A stretch of DNA of 64,000 nt from Aurantimonas manganoxydans SI85-9A1 (lineage in GTDB: Bacteria; Pseudomonadota; Alphaproteobacteria; Rhizobiales; Rhizobiaceae). The notes below the pieces were generated by a model. It did no database searches. It saw only the letters and a list, made by a program, of their open reading frames with translations, and was not told the DNA's origin. The stretch is from positions 3,077,903 through 3,141,902 of the forward strand of contig NZ_CH672387.1 in the NCBI RefSeq assembly GCF_000153465.1. Reading direction: 5' to 3'. Below, one piece after another: positions 1 through 8,860 of this stretch. The translations under genes were made by a program, and so were the position numbers. Within the stretch, counting starts at the first letter, position 1; every line of letters begins with the position of its first letter.

Positions 1-89
1 AAGATGAGAATTGAGCAACCACTCAAACTTGAAAGCCGAGGAACCCGGCGGTACAGACAGGCTGCCTCGCGCGACCTACATTGGACGAC

Positions 90-701
90 ATGAAACGCAG
101 CCGCCCCAATGCCCGGCCCTACGACCGCGACGCCGCCCTCGATGCCGCCCTCAGGCTGTTCTGGGCGAAGGGCTATCACGCGACGTCGCTGAAGGATCTG
201 GAAGCCGCGCTGACGATGAAGCCCGGCAGCATCTATGCGGCCTTCCGGAACAAGGAGGCGTTGTTCCTGGCGGCGCTGGAGCGCTATTTCCTGCGCAACC
301 GCGCCGGCCTCGCCGCGCAGCTGGCGGCAGCGCCCACGCCGATCTCCGGCCTGACCGACCATCTGCGCGCCCTGGGGCGCGGCGAACTCGGCGAGGACCC
401 GGTCCATGCCTGCATGCTGGTCAAGACGCTGCTCGACGCAACGCCCAACGATCCGGCGATCGCCAATGCGGCGCGGCACTATCTCGACCTGATGTGCGCC
501 GAGATCACCGCCGCCTTCGAATGCGCCAGGACGGCCGGCGAGATCCCGCGCGATGCCGATGCCGAGCGGCTGGCGACGCGATTCCAGTCCGACGTCACCG
601 CCCTGCGCATCGAGGCGCATCGCGGCACCGACCGGGCAGCGCTGGCGCAGCTGGCTGACAGCATGGCGGCGGATATCGCCCGCCACTGTCAGCCGGCCTG
701 A
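90..701 (+). CDS. TetR/AcrR-family transcriptional regulator
   Basis: A 203-residue predicted DNA-binding repressor. The N-terminal helix-turn-helix (about residues 12-60) has the TetR pattern: AALRLFWAKGYHATSLKDLE followed by a KPGSIYAAFRNKEALF-type recognition helix. The rest is an all-helical ligand-binding domain with no recognisable ligand. The ATG at 90 was chosen over an upstream TTG at 81. A DsbA-family gene follows 60 bases downstream on the same strand, and regulators of this subfamily often sit beside the redox or detoxification gene they control, so the two may form a unit. No operator was identified. The 89 bases before the gene show nothing I can name. Confidence 0.88.
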   Translation: MKRSRPNARPYDRDAALDAALRLFWAKGYHATSLKDLEAALTMKPGSIYAAFRNKEALFLAALERYFLRNRAGLAAQLAAAPTPISGLTDHLRALGRGELGEDPVHACMLVKTLLDATPNDPAIANAARHYLDLMCAEITAAFECARTAGEIPRDADAERLATRFQSDVTALRIEAHRGTDRAALAQLADSMAADIARHCQPA

Positions 702-761
702 CCGGCGGACGTCGCGACACTCCCTTCAAACCCGACCCGCAACGACAGATTGGCAATCGAC

Positions 762-1409
762 ATGACAGACGGTCTGCAGGCGATCTATTTCGCCGACCCC
801 ATGTGCTCCTGGTGCTGGGGCTTCGCACCGACCATCGAGACGATCCGCAAGACCTATGGCGACGCCTTGCCGGTCCGGGTGGTGATGGGCGGGCTGAGGC
901 CGGGCACCGAAGAGCCGATGACGGCACAGTCCAAGGCGGAAATCCGCAATCACTGGCAGCATGTGCACGAGCGCTCGGGCCAGGCCTTCGACTTCGACTT
1001 CTTCGAACGGGACGGCTTCGTCTACGACACCGATCCGGCCGCACGGGCCGTCGTGGCGGTCCGGGCCGAGAACCCCGAGCTGGAACTGCCGTTCCTCGAG
1101 CGCGTCCAGCGCGCCTTCTACGCCGAGAACCGCGACGTCACGCAGGCGGAGACCCTGGCCGATCTCGCCGAGGAGATGGGTCTGGAGCGCGAACCGTTCC
1201 TGATGCGGCTTCAGTCCGACGCGGTGCGCGATGCCACGCGCCTCGACTACGCCACCTCTCGCAATGCCGGGGTGCAGGGCTTCCCGACGCTGGTCGTCGG
1301 ACCGAACGCCGAAGGCACCTACACGATGCTGACCCATGGCTATCGCGGGGCGGACGAGTTGATGCCGCTGGTGGCGAAGGTGCTGGAAGCGCACGGCGCC
1401 GCCACCTGA
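762..1409 (+). CDS. DsbA-family (FrnE-like) thiol-disulfide oxidoreductase
   Basis: A 215-residue thioredoxin-fold protein of the DsbA/FrnE (COG3531) type. The redox motif CSWC is at residues 15-18, immediately after the first beta strand (AIYFADPM), and the cis-proline loop is in GVQGFPTLVVG near residue 173. A helical insertion lies between them. There is no signal peptide, so a cytoplasmic role in thiol redox or oxidative-stress defence is likely rather than periplasmic protein folding. The ATG at 762 is preferred to a TTG four codons upstream. It follows the TetR gene on the same strand and may be controlled by it. The substrate is unknown. Confidence 0.87.
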   Translation: MTDGLQAIYFADPMCSWCWGFAPTIETIRKTYGDALPVRVVMGGLRPGTEEPMTAQSKAEIRNHWQHVHERSGQAFDFDFFERDGFVYDTDPAARAVVAVRAENPELELPFLERVQRAFYAENRDVTQAETLADLAEEMGLEREPFLMRLQSDAVRDATRLDYATSRNAGVQGFPTLVVGPNAEGTYTMLTHGYRGADELMPLVAKVLEAHGAAT

Positions 1410-1426
1410 TCGACGGCACGCCATTC

Positions 1427-1453
1427 ACCCGGCGGCGGTGACGGCCGCCGGGT
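1427..1453. terminator. Stem-loop between convergent dsbA-like and gst genes
   Basis: A perfect 10-bp inverted repeat, ACCCGGCGGC (1427-1436) and GCCGCCGGGT (1444-1453), with a 7-base loop. It sits in the 63-base gap between the stop codons of two convergent genes. There is no clear T run on either side, so it is a terminator-like hairpin rather than a canonical intrinsic terminator. Confidence 0.55.
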
Positions 1454-1472
1454 ATCGCGCTAACGTCTCGCG

Positions 1473-2351
1473 CTACCTCGCGTCGGGCGCGATCTTGTCC
1501 TGCGTCTTCGTGTCGAAGTCGGACGCGTCATGGCGCTCGTGGAGCTGGCTCGACGGCTCGCCCATCACGCGGTTGACCATCCGGCCGCGCTTGACCGCCG
1601 GGCGGGCATAGACCGCTTCGGTCCAGCGCTGGACGTTCTTGTAGTCCTGCACCTGCAGGAACTCGCCCGCATCGTAGAGCAGCCCCTTGGCCAGCGCCCC
1701 GTACCAGGGCCAGATCGCCATGTCGGCGATGGTGTATTCGGGCCCGGCGACGAACTCGTTGTCGGCCAGCCGGCGATCGAGGACGTCGAGCTGGCGCTTC
1801 ACCTCCATGGCGTAGCGATTGATCGGGTATTCGTATTTGACCGGCGCATAGGCATAGAAATGGCCGAAGCCGCCGCCCAGGAACGGCGCCGAGCCCATCT
1901 GCCACTGCAGCCAGGACAGGCACTCGGCCCGCGCGGCCGGGCTGGTGGGCAGAAAGGCGCCGAACTTCTCGGCCAGATAGATGAGGATCGCACCGGATTC
2001 GAACACCCGGATCGGCTCCGGTCCGCTGCGGTCGTTGAGCGCCGGGATCTTGGAGTTCGGGTTGATCTCGACGAAGCCGCTGGAGAACTGGTCGCCCTCG
2101 CCGATCTGGATCAGCCAGGCGTCGTATTCGGCGCCACTGTGGCCAGATGCCAGAAGCTCCTCGAGCATCACCGTCACCTTGACGCCGTTCGGCGTCGCCA
2201 GCGAATAGAGCTGCAGCGGATGCTTGCCGACCGGCAGTTCCTTGTCATGGGTCGGGCCGGCGATGGGACGGTTGATGCTAGCGAACTTGCCGCCGCTTTC
2301 CTTGTCCCAGGTCCAGACGGCGGGCGGCGTGTATTCGGCATTGTCGGTCAT
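1473..2351 (-). CDS. yghU: Glutathione S-transferase family protein, YghU-like
   Basis: A 292-residue protein, close to the 288 residues of E. coli YghU, a Nu-class glutathione transferase with disulfide-bond reductase activity. The thioredoxin-fold N-domain contains PLQLYSLATPNGVKVTVMLEEL, with the TPNG turn typical of YghU/YfcG. The SKIPAL and ESGAILIYLAEKFG segments form the glutathione site. The C-terminal helical domain includes FVAGPEYTIADMAIWPW, the conserved GST N-capping/hydrophobic-staple region. Three ATGs are clustered at 2363, 2357 and 2351. The last is best placed, six bases after a GGAG. The likely role is peroxide or disulfide detoxification in the cytoplasm. A promoter is predicted at 2491-2518. 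Confidence 0.88.
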   Translation of the reverse strand: MTDNAEYTPPAVWTWDKESGGKFASINRPIAGPTHDKELPVGKHPLQLYSLATPNGVKVTVMLEELLASGHSGAEYDAWLIQIGEGDQFSSGFVEINPNSKIPALNDRSGPEPIRVFESGAILIYLAEKFGAFLPTSPAARAECLSWLQWQMGSAPFLGGGFGHFYAYAPVKYEYPINRYAMEVKRQLDVLDRRLADNEFVAGPEYTIADMAIWPWYGALAKGLLYDAGEFLQVQDYKNVQRWTEAVYARPAVKRGRMVNRVMGEPSSQLHERHDASDFDTKTQDKIAPDAR

Positions 2352-2490
2352 CGACATCTCCATTTTCGAATTTTTGCGGGTGAAGGGCGACCGGGTCCGG
2401 TGGCTGGCGGCGAATGTCGGCCGCGCCGACCTGCCGTTTTCGGGAAAACCGCGACGGATCCCGGGAACGGGTCCTTGCGCCTTGCAGCCC

Positions 2491-2518
2491 ACTATAGATG
2501 CACGGTCGCGCGCCTCAA
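2491..2518 (-). promoter_or_regulatory. Predicted sigma-70-type promoter for the gst gene
   Basis: On the minus strand, TTGAGG (2518-2513) and TATAGT (2496-2491) are separated by 16 bases, matching the -35 and -10 consensus at 4/6 and 5/6 positions. The predicted start lies about 130 bases upstream of the gst ATG. Together with the terminator at 2624-2656, this is all I see in the 358-base gap 2352-2709. Confidence 0.45.
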
Positions 2519-2623
2519 GCGAACGATGCGGGCGCGAACGGCAACGGAGCGTCACCGTCGGGCAGACAGCGGCACCGCCCGTTCGCGGGCAAGAACGCCT
2601 CAGCGATGGCGTCCGGCGCACGC

Positions 2624-2656
2624 AAAAAAGGGCCGGGAGGTCTTATTCCCGGCCCT
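2624..2656 (-). terminator. Rho-independent terminator of the TonB receptor gene
   Basis: Read on the minus strand, a perfect 10-bp stem AGGGCCGGGA/TCCCGGCCCT with an 8-base loop is followed at once by a run of six T residues (A run at 2624-2629 on the plus strand). It lies 54 bases past the receptor stop codon and insulates the gst gene from iron-regulated transcription. Confidence 0.88.
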
Positions 2657-2709
2657 GTCCATGATGGGATCTTTCGGTGCGGCGAGCCCTTCGCCCGCCG
2701 CCGTCTCGA

Positions 2710-4773
2710 TCAGAACTCGATGCGGGCCGAGACGCCGAAGGAGCGGCCGGGGCTGCGCAGCGGCACGACGGTGGAGAATTCCTGGCCGTAGGTGGCGCGG
2801 TCGGAATAGGTCTCGTCGAAGATGTTGTCGACCTTGGCGCGCAGCGTGACGTTGCTGAGCTGCGGCGGGACGTATTCGACGAAGGCGTTGACGACGGCGT
2901 AGCTTTCCAGCGGCTGCACGCCAGCCGGGTCGGCACCGTTCTTGGCCGGAGCCTCTTCCTCCAGCGCGAACTCGGCATCGGCGCCGAAGGTCAGACCGTA
3001 TTCGTCGACCCGCTGGACCAGGGCGAGGGTGAAGATCTCGCCCATCGGCACGGTGAAGTAGTTGCCGACATAGGAGTCCACACCGCTGCCATCCATTTCG
3101 GTGGTCACGCTTGTGAAGCCGCCGCGCACATTGCCGGTGCCCCAGTCATAGCCAGCCGCCAGGTCGAAACCGGTGCTGGTGAAGTCGTGGGTCAGCGACG
3201 GGCCGCCGCGATATTCCGGCGTGCGGCCGTTCTCGATGTCGGTGCGGAACAGCTGACCGTCGAGCATGAAGCCGGCATAGCGGAATTCGAAGCCCGCAAA
3301 GCCGTTGTCGCCGCGCACCGGATCGATGTCGGTGTAGATCCAGGCCGGGTTCTGGATGAAGGTTTCGGCGAGGACGATGCCGCCGAAGACGCTGGAGACG
3401 CCGGCCTTCAGGGCGAAATGGTCGGTCAGGGCATACTTCACCGAAGCGTTGCCGCTGGCGCCGGTGTTGCGCTGGTCTCCGCCGTTGGTGCCGGTGAAGA
3501 CCTGGTGGTCGATACGGCCACCGAAGGAGAGCGACAGCTGGTCCGTCGGATCGAGACGGGCCTGTGCGAAGGCGCCGATATTGTCGGCCTTCTCACCGGT
3601 CGAATAGGTCGCGTCGTAGAAATCCGCGGTCTCGCGATAGACGTCCACACCGGCGTTCACCGATCCCATCTCCAGATGGAATTCATTGGCGAAGGTGGCG
3701 TTGAAACTCTCGGCCTTGGCCTCGTAGCGGGCCTTGTTGCCGCTGGGCACGCCGCCGAGCAGGATGTCTTCCTCGGTTTCCAGATTGGTCGTGCTGTAGG
3801 CGAGCGTCACCTTCGGGTCGAACCAGCCGGTCGCCTGCGTGTTCTCGTAGGAGAAGACGACATTCTGGCGGTCGAGATCGTAGATGCGCGTGTCGGGAAC
3901 CGGACGGCCGCCGATGATGGAGCCGATATTGGCGCGATAGGGGCGCACGCCGTCGTCGGTCACCCGCTCGTAGCTGAACTCGAAGCGATCTCCCGACAGA
4001 CCCTCATAGGCCACCTTGCCGAGACCGCTGACGAGGCCGGCGCCGGTGCCGGTCACGGTGCGGCCGTCGCCATCCTCGTAGTCGTCGCCGTCGACACGGT
4101 TCAGGAAGCCGAGCACCTCGAAGCCGTTGGAACGGGCATAACCGGCGCCGAGCGTGCTGAAGGTGTCGCCATTGGTCTGGAAGCCGCCCTCGACATAGCC
4201 GCCCCAGTTGCGTCCGTCGCGCAGCAGGTCCTCGACATCGACGGTCTCGTAGGCGATCGCGCCGGCCAGGGCGCCCGGACCGGCGTCGGCGGCGGCAACG
4301 CCGGCATCGACGCGGGCTGCCTTCAGGAGCCGCGGATCGATGACGTTGGTGGCGTTGTGGTGGAACAGCTTGTTGTTCTGGCGCGACCCGTCGATCGTCA
4401 CGGCAAGGTTGGTCTCCTCGATGCCGTGGACATAGACCTTCTGGTTGCTCGCGATGGTGCCGCCGACCGACACTGCGGACTCGCGGCGGAAGAGGTCCTG
4501 CACCGTCTGCGGGCGGAAGGTCTCGATCTCGGTGTAGTCGACGACGGCGACGGTGTTGCCGTCCTCGATGGACTCCTCGCTGCCGCCGGAACCCGCCACG
4601 ACAACTTCGCCGAGCAGGACCGTTCCCGTCTCACCGGTGGCGGCGGTGGCCTGCGTATAATCGCGAGCCGGCGATTGCGCGAAAGCCGTGCCGGCCGCGA
4701 AGACACAGATGACGGGACTGACCGTCACGAGAAGCATGCGGCGCAGCGAGGTCGTCGCCCGGTCGTCGGTCAT
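2710..4773 (-). CDS. TonB-dependent outer-membrane receptor, probable siderophore receptor
   Basis: A 687-residue outer-membrane receptor. The signal peptide (about residues 1-32) ends in AGTAFAQ. A TonB-box-like segment GEVVVAG comes next. The plug domain (about 60-185) contains VQDLFRRESAVSVGG and DPRLLKAARVDAG followed by a GALAGAIAYETVD stretch. The remainder is a beta-barrel ending in an aromatic residue (RIEF), as usual for outer-membrane insertion. The plug resembles haem/haemoglobin-type receptors. The neighbouring petrobactin-like biosynthetic operon, which is divergent and shares an iron-box-containing control region, argues that it imports that ferric siderophore. The ligand cannot be settled from sequence alone. 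Confidence 0.88.
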   Translation of the reverse strand: MTDDRATTSLRRMLLVTVSPVICVFAAGTAFAQSPARDYTQATAATGETGTVLLGEVVVAGSGGSEESIEDGNTVAVVDYTEIETFRPQTVQDLFRRESAVSVGGTIASNQKVYVHGIEETNLAVTIDGSRQNNKLFHHNATNVIDPRLLKAARVDAGVAAADAGPGALAGAIAYETVDVEDLLRDGRNWGGYVEGGFQTNGDTFSTLGAGYARSNGFEVLGFLNRVDGDDYEDGDGRTVTGTGAGLVSGLGKVAYEGLSGDRFEFSYERVTDDGVRPYRANIGSIIGGRPVPDTRIYDLDRQNVVFSYENTQATGWFDPKVTLAYSTTNLETEEDILLGGVPSGNKARYEAKAESFNATFANEFHLEMGSVNAGVDVYRETADFYDATYSTGEKADNIGAFAQARLDPTDQLSLSFGGRIDHQVFTGTNGGDQRNTGASGNASVKYALTDHFALKAGVSSVFGGIVLAETFIQNPAWIYTDIDPVRGDNGFAGFEFRYAGFMLDGQLFRTDIENGRTPEYRGGPSLTHDFTSTGFDLAAGYDWGTGNVRGGFTSVTTEMDGSGVDSYVGNYFTVPMGEIFTLALVQRVDEYGLTFGADAEFALEEEAPAKNGADPAGVQPLESYAVVNAFVEYVPPQLSNVTLRAKVDNIFDETYSDRATYGQEFSTVVPLRSPGRSFGVSARIEF

Positions 4774-4860
4774 CGATCATTTTCCTTTACTCGAACCATG
4801 GGAACACGCGCTCGGCACCGTGGCGGACAAGTTGCGTGTGAGAAGATGCGTTACAAAACA

Positions 4861-4875
4861 TGACTCGTAGAATCA
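4861..4875. promoter_or_regulatory. RirA-type iron-responsive operator (IRO box), receptor side
   Basis: An exact TGA-N9-TCA element, the consensus described for the rhizobial iron regulator RirA. It lies 88 bases upstream of the TonB receptor start and overlaps a -35-like TTGATT on the minus strand. Repression under iron sufficiency is inferred. The 437-base divergent region 4774-5210 holds this box, the second box at 5103-5117 and no gene I can support. Confidence 0.65.
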
Positions 4876-5102
4876 ACTTTGCATATTGCCGTTGCGACCG
4901 CGACACCGCGAGTGTGGCAAAACTGCACTGACTCTGGAATCCCTGTAAGAAAGGGCCTGGAGACCACCGGTCCGGTGCTAGCCACGTTCTGCGGGCCGCC
5001 ATCGCGGCGCATTCCCGCCCTGCCATCGCCACACTGCCTTCCCGGCTGAGTTGCGGCCAAGGTCCCGTCTCCGCTTCCTTCACCGCCAGCCACTACAAAA
5101 CC

Positions 5103-5117
5103 TGATTCTTTTTATCA
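5103..5117. promoter_or_regulatory. RirA-type iron-responsive operator (IRO box), siderophore operon side
   Basis: A second exact TGA-N9-TCA element in an AT-rich patch (TGATTCTTTTTATCA), 94 bases upstream of the first siderophore gene. Two exact matches in one intergenic region between two iron-uptake units is strong contextual support for iron-responsive co-regulation. The regulator itself is outside the window. Confidence 0.68.
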
Positions 5118-5210
5118 TGTTTATTGTCACGAGGCGGGAAGCCGGTTAGGCAACGCCACGCAATCGGGCGGCACGCGGGTGCGGCCCGGACGCCTGCCCG
5201 GAGAGGATCA

Positions 5211-7133
5211 ATGGCTCAGCGCGACAGAATGGTCGGTGACGGAACGGATTCGGACCGTCGTCCGCAATCCGGGCCCCTGCCGGTGATCGTCGCGCGTGCA
5301 ACGGATGATGCCGCTCGCCCGGTCGGCGCCGAATCGGCATGGCGGCGCCCGGCGGCTTATGGACCGAGGCTCGCCCCGACCCTCGAGCCGAGCTGGACCG
5401 TGGCGGAACGCGCCGCGTTCCGCGCCTTCGCCAATTGCTATCTGCGCGAGATCGATGCCGGCCGCTTCGTCGCGCGCGACGGCCCGGCGCCCTCCTTCAT
5501 CGAATGGCGGCTGACGGGTCAGCGCCGGCGCCTGCGTGCCGCCCTGGCCTATCGCTCGCTCTGCGGGGCGCATGAATTCGGCCTCGTCCAGGCCGCCGAT
5601 TTCGGGGACGGACGCTTCCGCTCGATCAGCTGGCTGACCGGCATCCAGCTGATGATCGCCGAAGCGAGCGAGCGCAATGGCGGCGCTCTGGCCGGCAGCG
5701 CCAACAGCGCCGCGCTCCTCTCCCGGGTGATCCAGAGCATCCGCGCGATCGACGCCAATCTGACGCGCACCCGGACCACCGTTCCCGGCCACGATTTTCT
5801 CGCGACGGAGCAGTCGCTGGTCTATGGCCACTGGCTGCATCCGACGCCGAAGAGCATGGAGGGCATCACGCCCTGGCAGCGGGAGGTCTACGCGCCCGAA
5901 GCCGGCGGCCGCTTCCAGCTCGTCGCCTTCGCCGTCGACCGGCACCATGTGCGCGAGGATCATGCCTATGGTCCGAAACCCACCGAAATCGCCGCCAGGC
6001 TGGCCGGCGACGATCTGGCCAGATGCGGACTGGGCGATAAGGAGGCCATCCTCCTCATGCACCCGCTGCAGGCGGAATATCTGCAGCTGTCCCCCCATGT
6101 CGCGGCCGCGCGCCGGGACGGCATCCTGCGACTTCTGGGGCCCGTGGGACCCGACTTCTTCGCCACCTCCTCGATGCGCACGGTCTGCTCGGCCGATGCC
6201 GGCTACCAGCTGAAATTCTCGCTGCCGGTACAGATCACCAATTCGGTCCGGCGCAACGGCCTTGAGGAGATGAAGGCGGGCGTCGCCATGGCACGCTGGC
6301 TGAAGCGTCAGGGCGCCCTTGCCGAAGCCGGCGGCCTGTCGTTCCTCCCCGACCCGGCCTGGGTGACGGTGGAACTGCCCGGCCAGACCGACACCGGCTT
6401 CGAGACCATCTACCGCGAGACCGTCGCGCCCGACGCGGAACCGCCGGTGATGGTCGCGGCGCTGACGGCCGCGCCCGTCCGGCCGCGCCCGTCGATGCTC
6501 AAGGGGCTGATCGCGCGGCTGGCCGCACGCGACGGCGCGACACCGCAGGCCACCGCCGCCCGCTGGTTCGATGCCTATCTGAAGGCCAGCGTGGAGCCGG
6601 TCATCCGCTTCTTCGACCGCACCGGCATCGCGCTGGAGGCGCATCAGCAGAACTGCCTCTTGCGCCTCGTCGACGGCTGGCCGGACGGTCTGGTCTATCG
6701 CGACAATCAGGGCTTCTACCTGTCGGAGTCCGAACGGCCAGCGCTTTCCACCAACTTCCCAGAGGCGAGGGGAATCGACGGGCTGTTCTTCCGCGAGGAA
6801 GAGATCGTCGGGCGCCTCACCTACTACCTCCTGGTCAACCAGGTGTTCTCGGTCATCGCCCGGCTAGGCGAAGACGGTCTTCTGCCGGAAGATGCCGCTA
6901 TTGGGCAGTTGCGCCAGACCCTGCAGACGCTGGCCGGCCGCACATCGCGTGGCGGCCGCCGCTTCTGCGACACCGCGCTTGCCGCGCCCGATCTGGTGCT
7001 CAAGGCCAATCTCGGCCTGCGGCTGGCCGATACCGACGAACTCGCGAGCCCCACCGGCGCCGGCGTCTACACGCGCTGGCCCAATCCCCTCATCGCGCCG
7101 GGCCCGAGCCGGCCGCAACGGCTGGCCTCATGA
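5211..7133 (+). CDS. NIS siderophore synthetase (IucA/IucC family), AsbA-like
   Basis: A 640-residue NRPS-independent siderophore synthetase that would adenylate a citrate carboxylate and couple it to an amine such as spermidine. Family ATP-binding motifs are present: HPTPKS (residues 210-215), the KFSLPVQITNSVRR segment (335-348), EAHQQN (476-481) and YRDNQG (496-501) in the C-terminal FhuF-like part. The ATG at 5211 was chosen because a GGAGAGG ribosome-binding site lies four bases upstream. The reading frame extends further upstream but that stretch looks non-coding. It is the first gene of a four-gene, overlapping operon whose order matches asbA-B-C-D-E of petrobactin biosynthesis. An upstream iron box suggests induction by iron limitation. 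Confidence 0.9.
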   Translation: MAQRDRMVGDGTDSDRRPQSGPLPVIVARATDDAARPVGAESAWRRPAAYGPRLAPTLEPSWTVAERAAFRAFANCYLREIDAGRFVARDGPAPSFIEWRLTGQRRRLRAALAYRSLCGAHEFGLVQAADFGDGRFRSISWLTGIQLMIAEASERNGGALAGSANSAALLSRVIQSIRAIDANLTRTRTTVPGHDFLATEQSLVYGHWLHPTPKSMEGITPWQREVYAPEAGGRFQLVAFAVDRHHVREDHAYGPKPTEIAARLAGDDLARCGLGDKEAILLMHPLQAEYLQLSPHVAAARRDGILRLLGPVGPDFFATSSMRTVCSADAGYQLKFSLPVQITNSVRRNGLEEMKAGVAMARWLKRQGALAEAGGLSFLPDPAWVTVELPGQTDTGFETIYRETVAPDAEPPVMVAALTAAPVRPRPSMLKGLIARLAARDGATPQATAARWFDAYLKASVEPVIRFFDRTGIALEAHQQNCLLRLVDGWPDGLVYRDNQGFYLSESERPALSTNFPEARGIDGLFFREEEIVGRLTYYLLVNQVFSVIARLGEDGLLPEDAAIGQLRQTLQTLAGRTSRGGRRFCDTALAAPDLVLKANLGLRLADTDELASPTGAGVYTRWPNPLIAPGPSRPQRLAS

Positions 7134-8860
7134 CATTCGTGCTCGATCTCCCCGGCCCCGACGGCGCCGCGCCCCGTGTCCTGGCGCAGCTCGTGTCGGC
7201 AGCCCTCTACGAGGGTTTGCTGGCGGTCGAAGCCGAGGGCGCTCCCGCTCGCGACGGGCGCAGGACCGTGCGCCTCGGCGTCGCCGGTCTCGTCATCGAC
7301 GCGGAGCTCTACACCGGCGCGTTCGGCCGGCCCCGTGTCGTACCGGACACCGTGCGGCTGAACGGCCTGCCGGCGCATGCCGATGCCGTGGCATCGATCG
7401 TCGCGGCGCTGGTGCCGGAGCCGGTGCGCCGCACGCGCCTTCAGGAAGAGTTCGCCCGTACGGCCAGCGGCCTCGCCCATGCCATCCGGGTGGCCCCGGC
7501 CAATCGCCGCGAGTTCGACTTCGCCCGGCTCGATTCGGCGATCTACGAAGGCCATCCCTACCATCCGGCCTTCCGGAGCCGGCTGGGCTTCAACGACGCC
7601 GACGACATGCGGTTCGGGCCGGAAGCCAAGGCCGGGTTCCTGCTTCGCTGGCTGCTCGTCCGCGACGACCGGCTGCACCGCAGCGGACCGGACCTGCGCG
7701 GGCCGGACGGCTGGGCGCAGCTGGCCGGGCCGGTGGTGGCCGCGATGGCGCTGGACCGCGTCGGCGCGGAGGCGGCGGCGCAATGGCAGCTGATGCCGGT
7801 CCATCCCTGGCAATGGCGCGCGAAGACCGCCGCCATCGTCGCCCCGGCAATCGCGCTCGGCGAGGTCCACGACCTCGGCGTCGCCGGCGAAAGCTATCGC
7901 GCCACCCAGTCGCTGCGCACATTGGTCAATCTCGACCGTCCCGACGCGCCGCACCTCAAGTTGCCGCTGGCGGTGGTGAACACCTCCGTCGCGCGGACAC
8001 TGGACCCGCACTGGGCGCTGGCCGGCCCCTCCATCTCCGACTGGTTTGCGACACTGGTAGCGAACGACCGCTGGTTGAGCGATGGCGATCGCCTCGTCGT
8101 GTTGAAGGAAGCCCGGGCTCTCGTCTTCGACCGGAACGGCACCGAAGCCGAACACACCGGCGCGATCTGGCGCGACAACCCGGCCGCGAGGCTGGCACCG
8201 GGCGAAGAGGCGGTGCCGCTCAACGCCCTCTTCGCGGTCGAGGCAGACGGCGACCCGTTCGTGGCCCCCTGGATTCGCCGCTATGGCTGCGCCGGCTTCG
8301 TCACGCAGCTGATCGAAGTGGTCGTGCGGCCGATGGTTCACTTGCTTCTGGCCTACGGCCTGGCATCCGAGGCGCATGGCCAGAACCTGGTGCTGATCCA
8401 TCGCGACGGTTGGCCGGTGCGGATCGCACTGCGGGACTTCTCCGACAATCTGGAATGGGTGCCGGACTTCCTGCGCGGCGCCCCACCACTGCCCGATTTT
8501 GTGGCGATCGACCCGCTGTTCGCCGACCGCACGCCCAACCGCTTCTACTGGATGCAGGACGTGGAGGAGCTGCGCTGGCTGTTCACCGACGCCGTGCTGA
8601 TCTTCTCCCTCGCCGACTTCGCCTTCCTGATGGAGCGACGCTACGGCCACACCCAAAAGGCCTTCTTCGACGAGACCCTGTGCCTCGTCACGAACCACGC
8701 GAAGGCCCTGAAGCTGGAGCACCGGGCCGATCAACTCGGGCTGCACACACAGACCGTGGTCACCGACCGGCTGCTCTCCGCCAAGCTCGGACATGCCGCC
8801 GAAGGCCCGCTCGTCGTCCCCAATTCCCTTGCCCGCAAGCCATGGAAGGCCCTGGCATGA
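7130..8860 (+). CDS. Second NIS siderophore synthetase (IucA/IucC family), AsbB-like
   Basis: A 576-residue IucA/IucC-family enzyme overlapping the previous gene by four bases (ATGA), so the two are translationally coupled. The nucleotide/citrate-binding motif reads HPYHPAFRSR (142-151), of the HPYHP-type seen in later-acting synthetases, with arginine where many relatives have lysine. KLPL (277-280), EAHGQN (414-419) and LRDFSDN (434-440) complete the conserved set. By analogy with petrobactin AsbB it would amidate the second citrate carboxylate. It is clearly a different subtype from its neighbour, not a tandem duplicate. Confidence 0.9.
   Translation: MTFVLDLPGPDGAAPRVLAQLVSAALYEGLLAVEAEGAPARDGRRTVRLGVAGLVIDAELYTGAFGRPRVVPDTVRLNGLPAHADAVASIVAALVPEPVRRTRLQEEFARTASGLAHAIRVAPANRREFDFARLDSAIYEGHPYHPAFRSRLGFNDADDMRFGPEAKAGFLLRWLLVRDDRLHRSGPDLRGPDGWAQLAGPVVAAMALDRVGAEAAAQWQLMPVHPWQWRAKTAAIVAPAIALGEVHDLGVAGESYRATQSLRTLVNLDRPDAPHLKLPLAVVNTSVARTLDPHWALAGPSISDWFATLVANDRWLSDGDRLVVLKEARALVFDRNGTEAEHTGAIWRDNPAARLAPGEEAVPLNALFAVEADGDPFVAPWIRRYGCAGFVTQLIEVVVRPMVHLLLAYGLASEAHGQNLVLIHRDGWPVRIALRDFSDNLEWVPDFLRGAPPLPDFVAIDPLFADRTPNRFYWMQDVEELRWLFTDAVLIFSLADFAFLMERRYGHTQKAFFDETLCLVTNHAKALKLEHRADQLGLHTQTVVTDRLLSAKLGHAAEGPLVVPNSLARKPWKALA

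Noticed and set aside
2677-4863. Plus-strand open frame opposite the TonB receptor
   Set aside because: The minus strand has a signal peptide, plug, barrel and C-terminal aromatic residue of a receptor. The plus frame has no domain.
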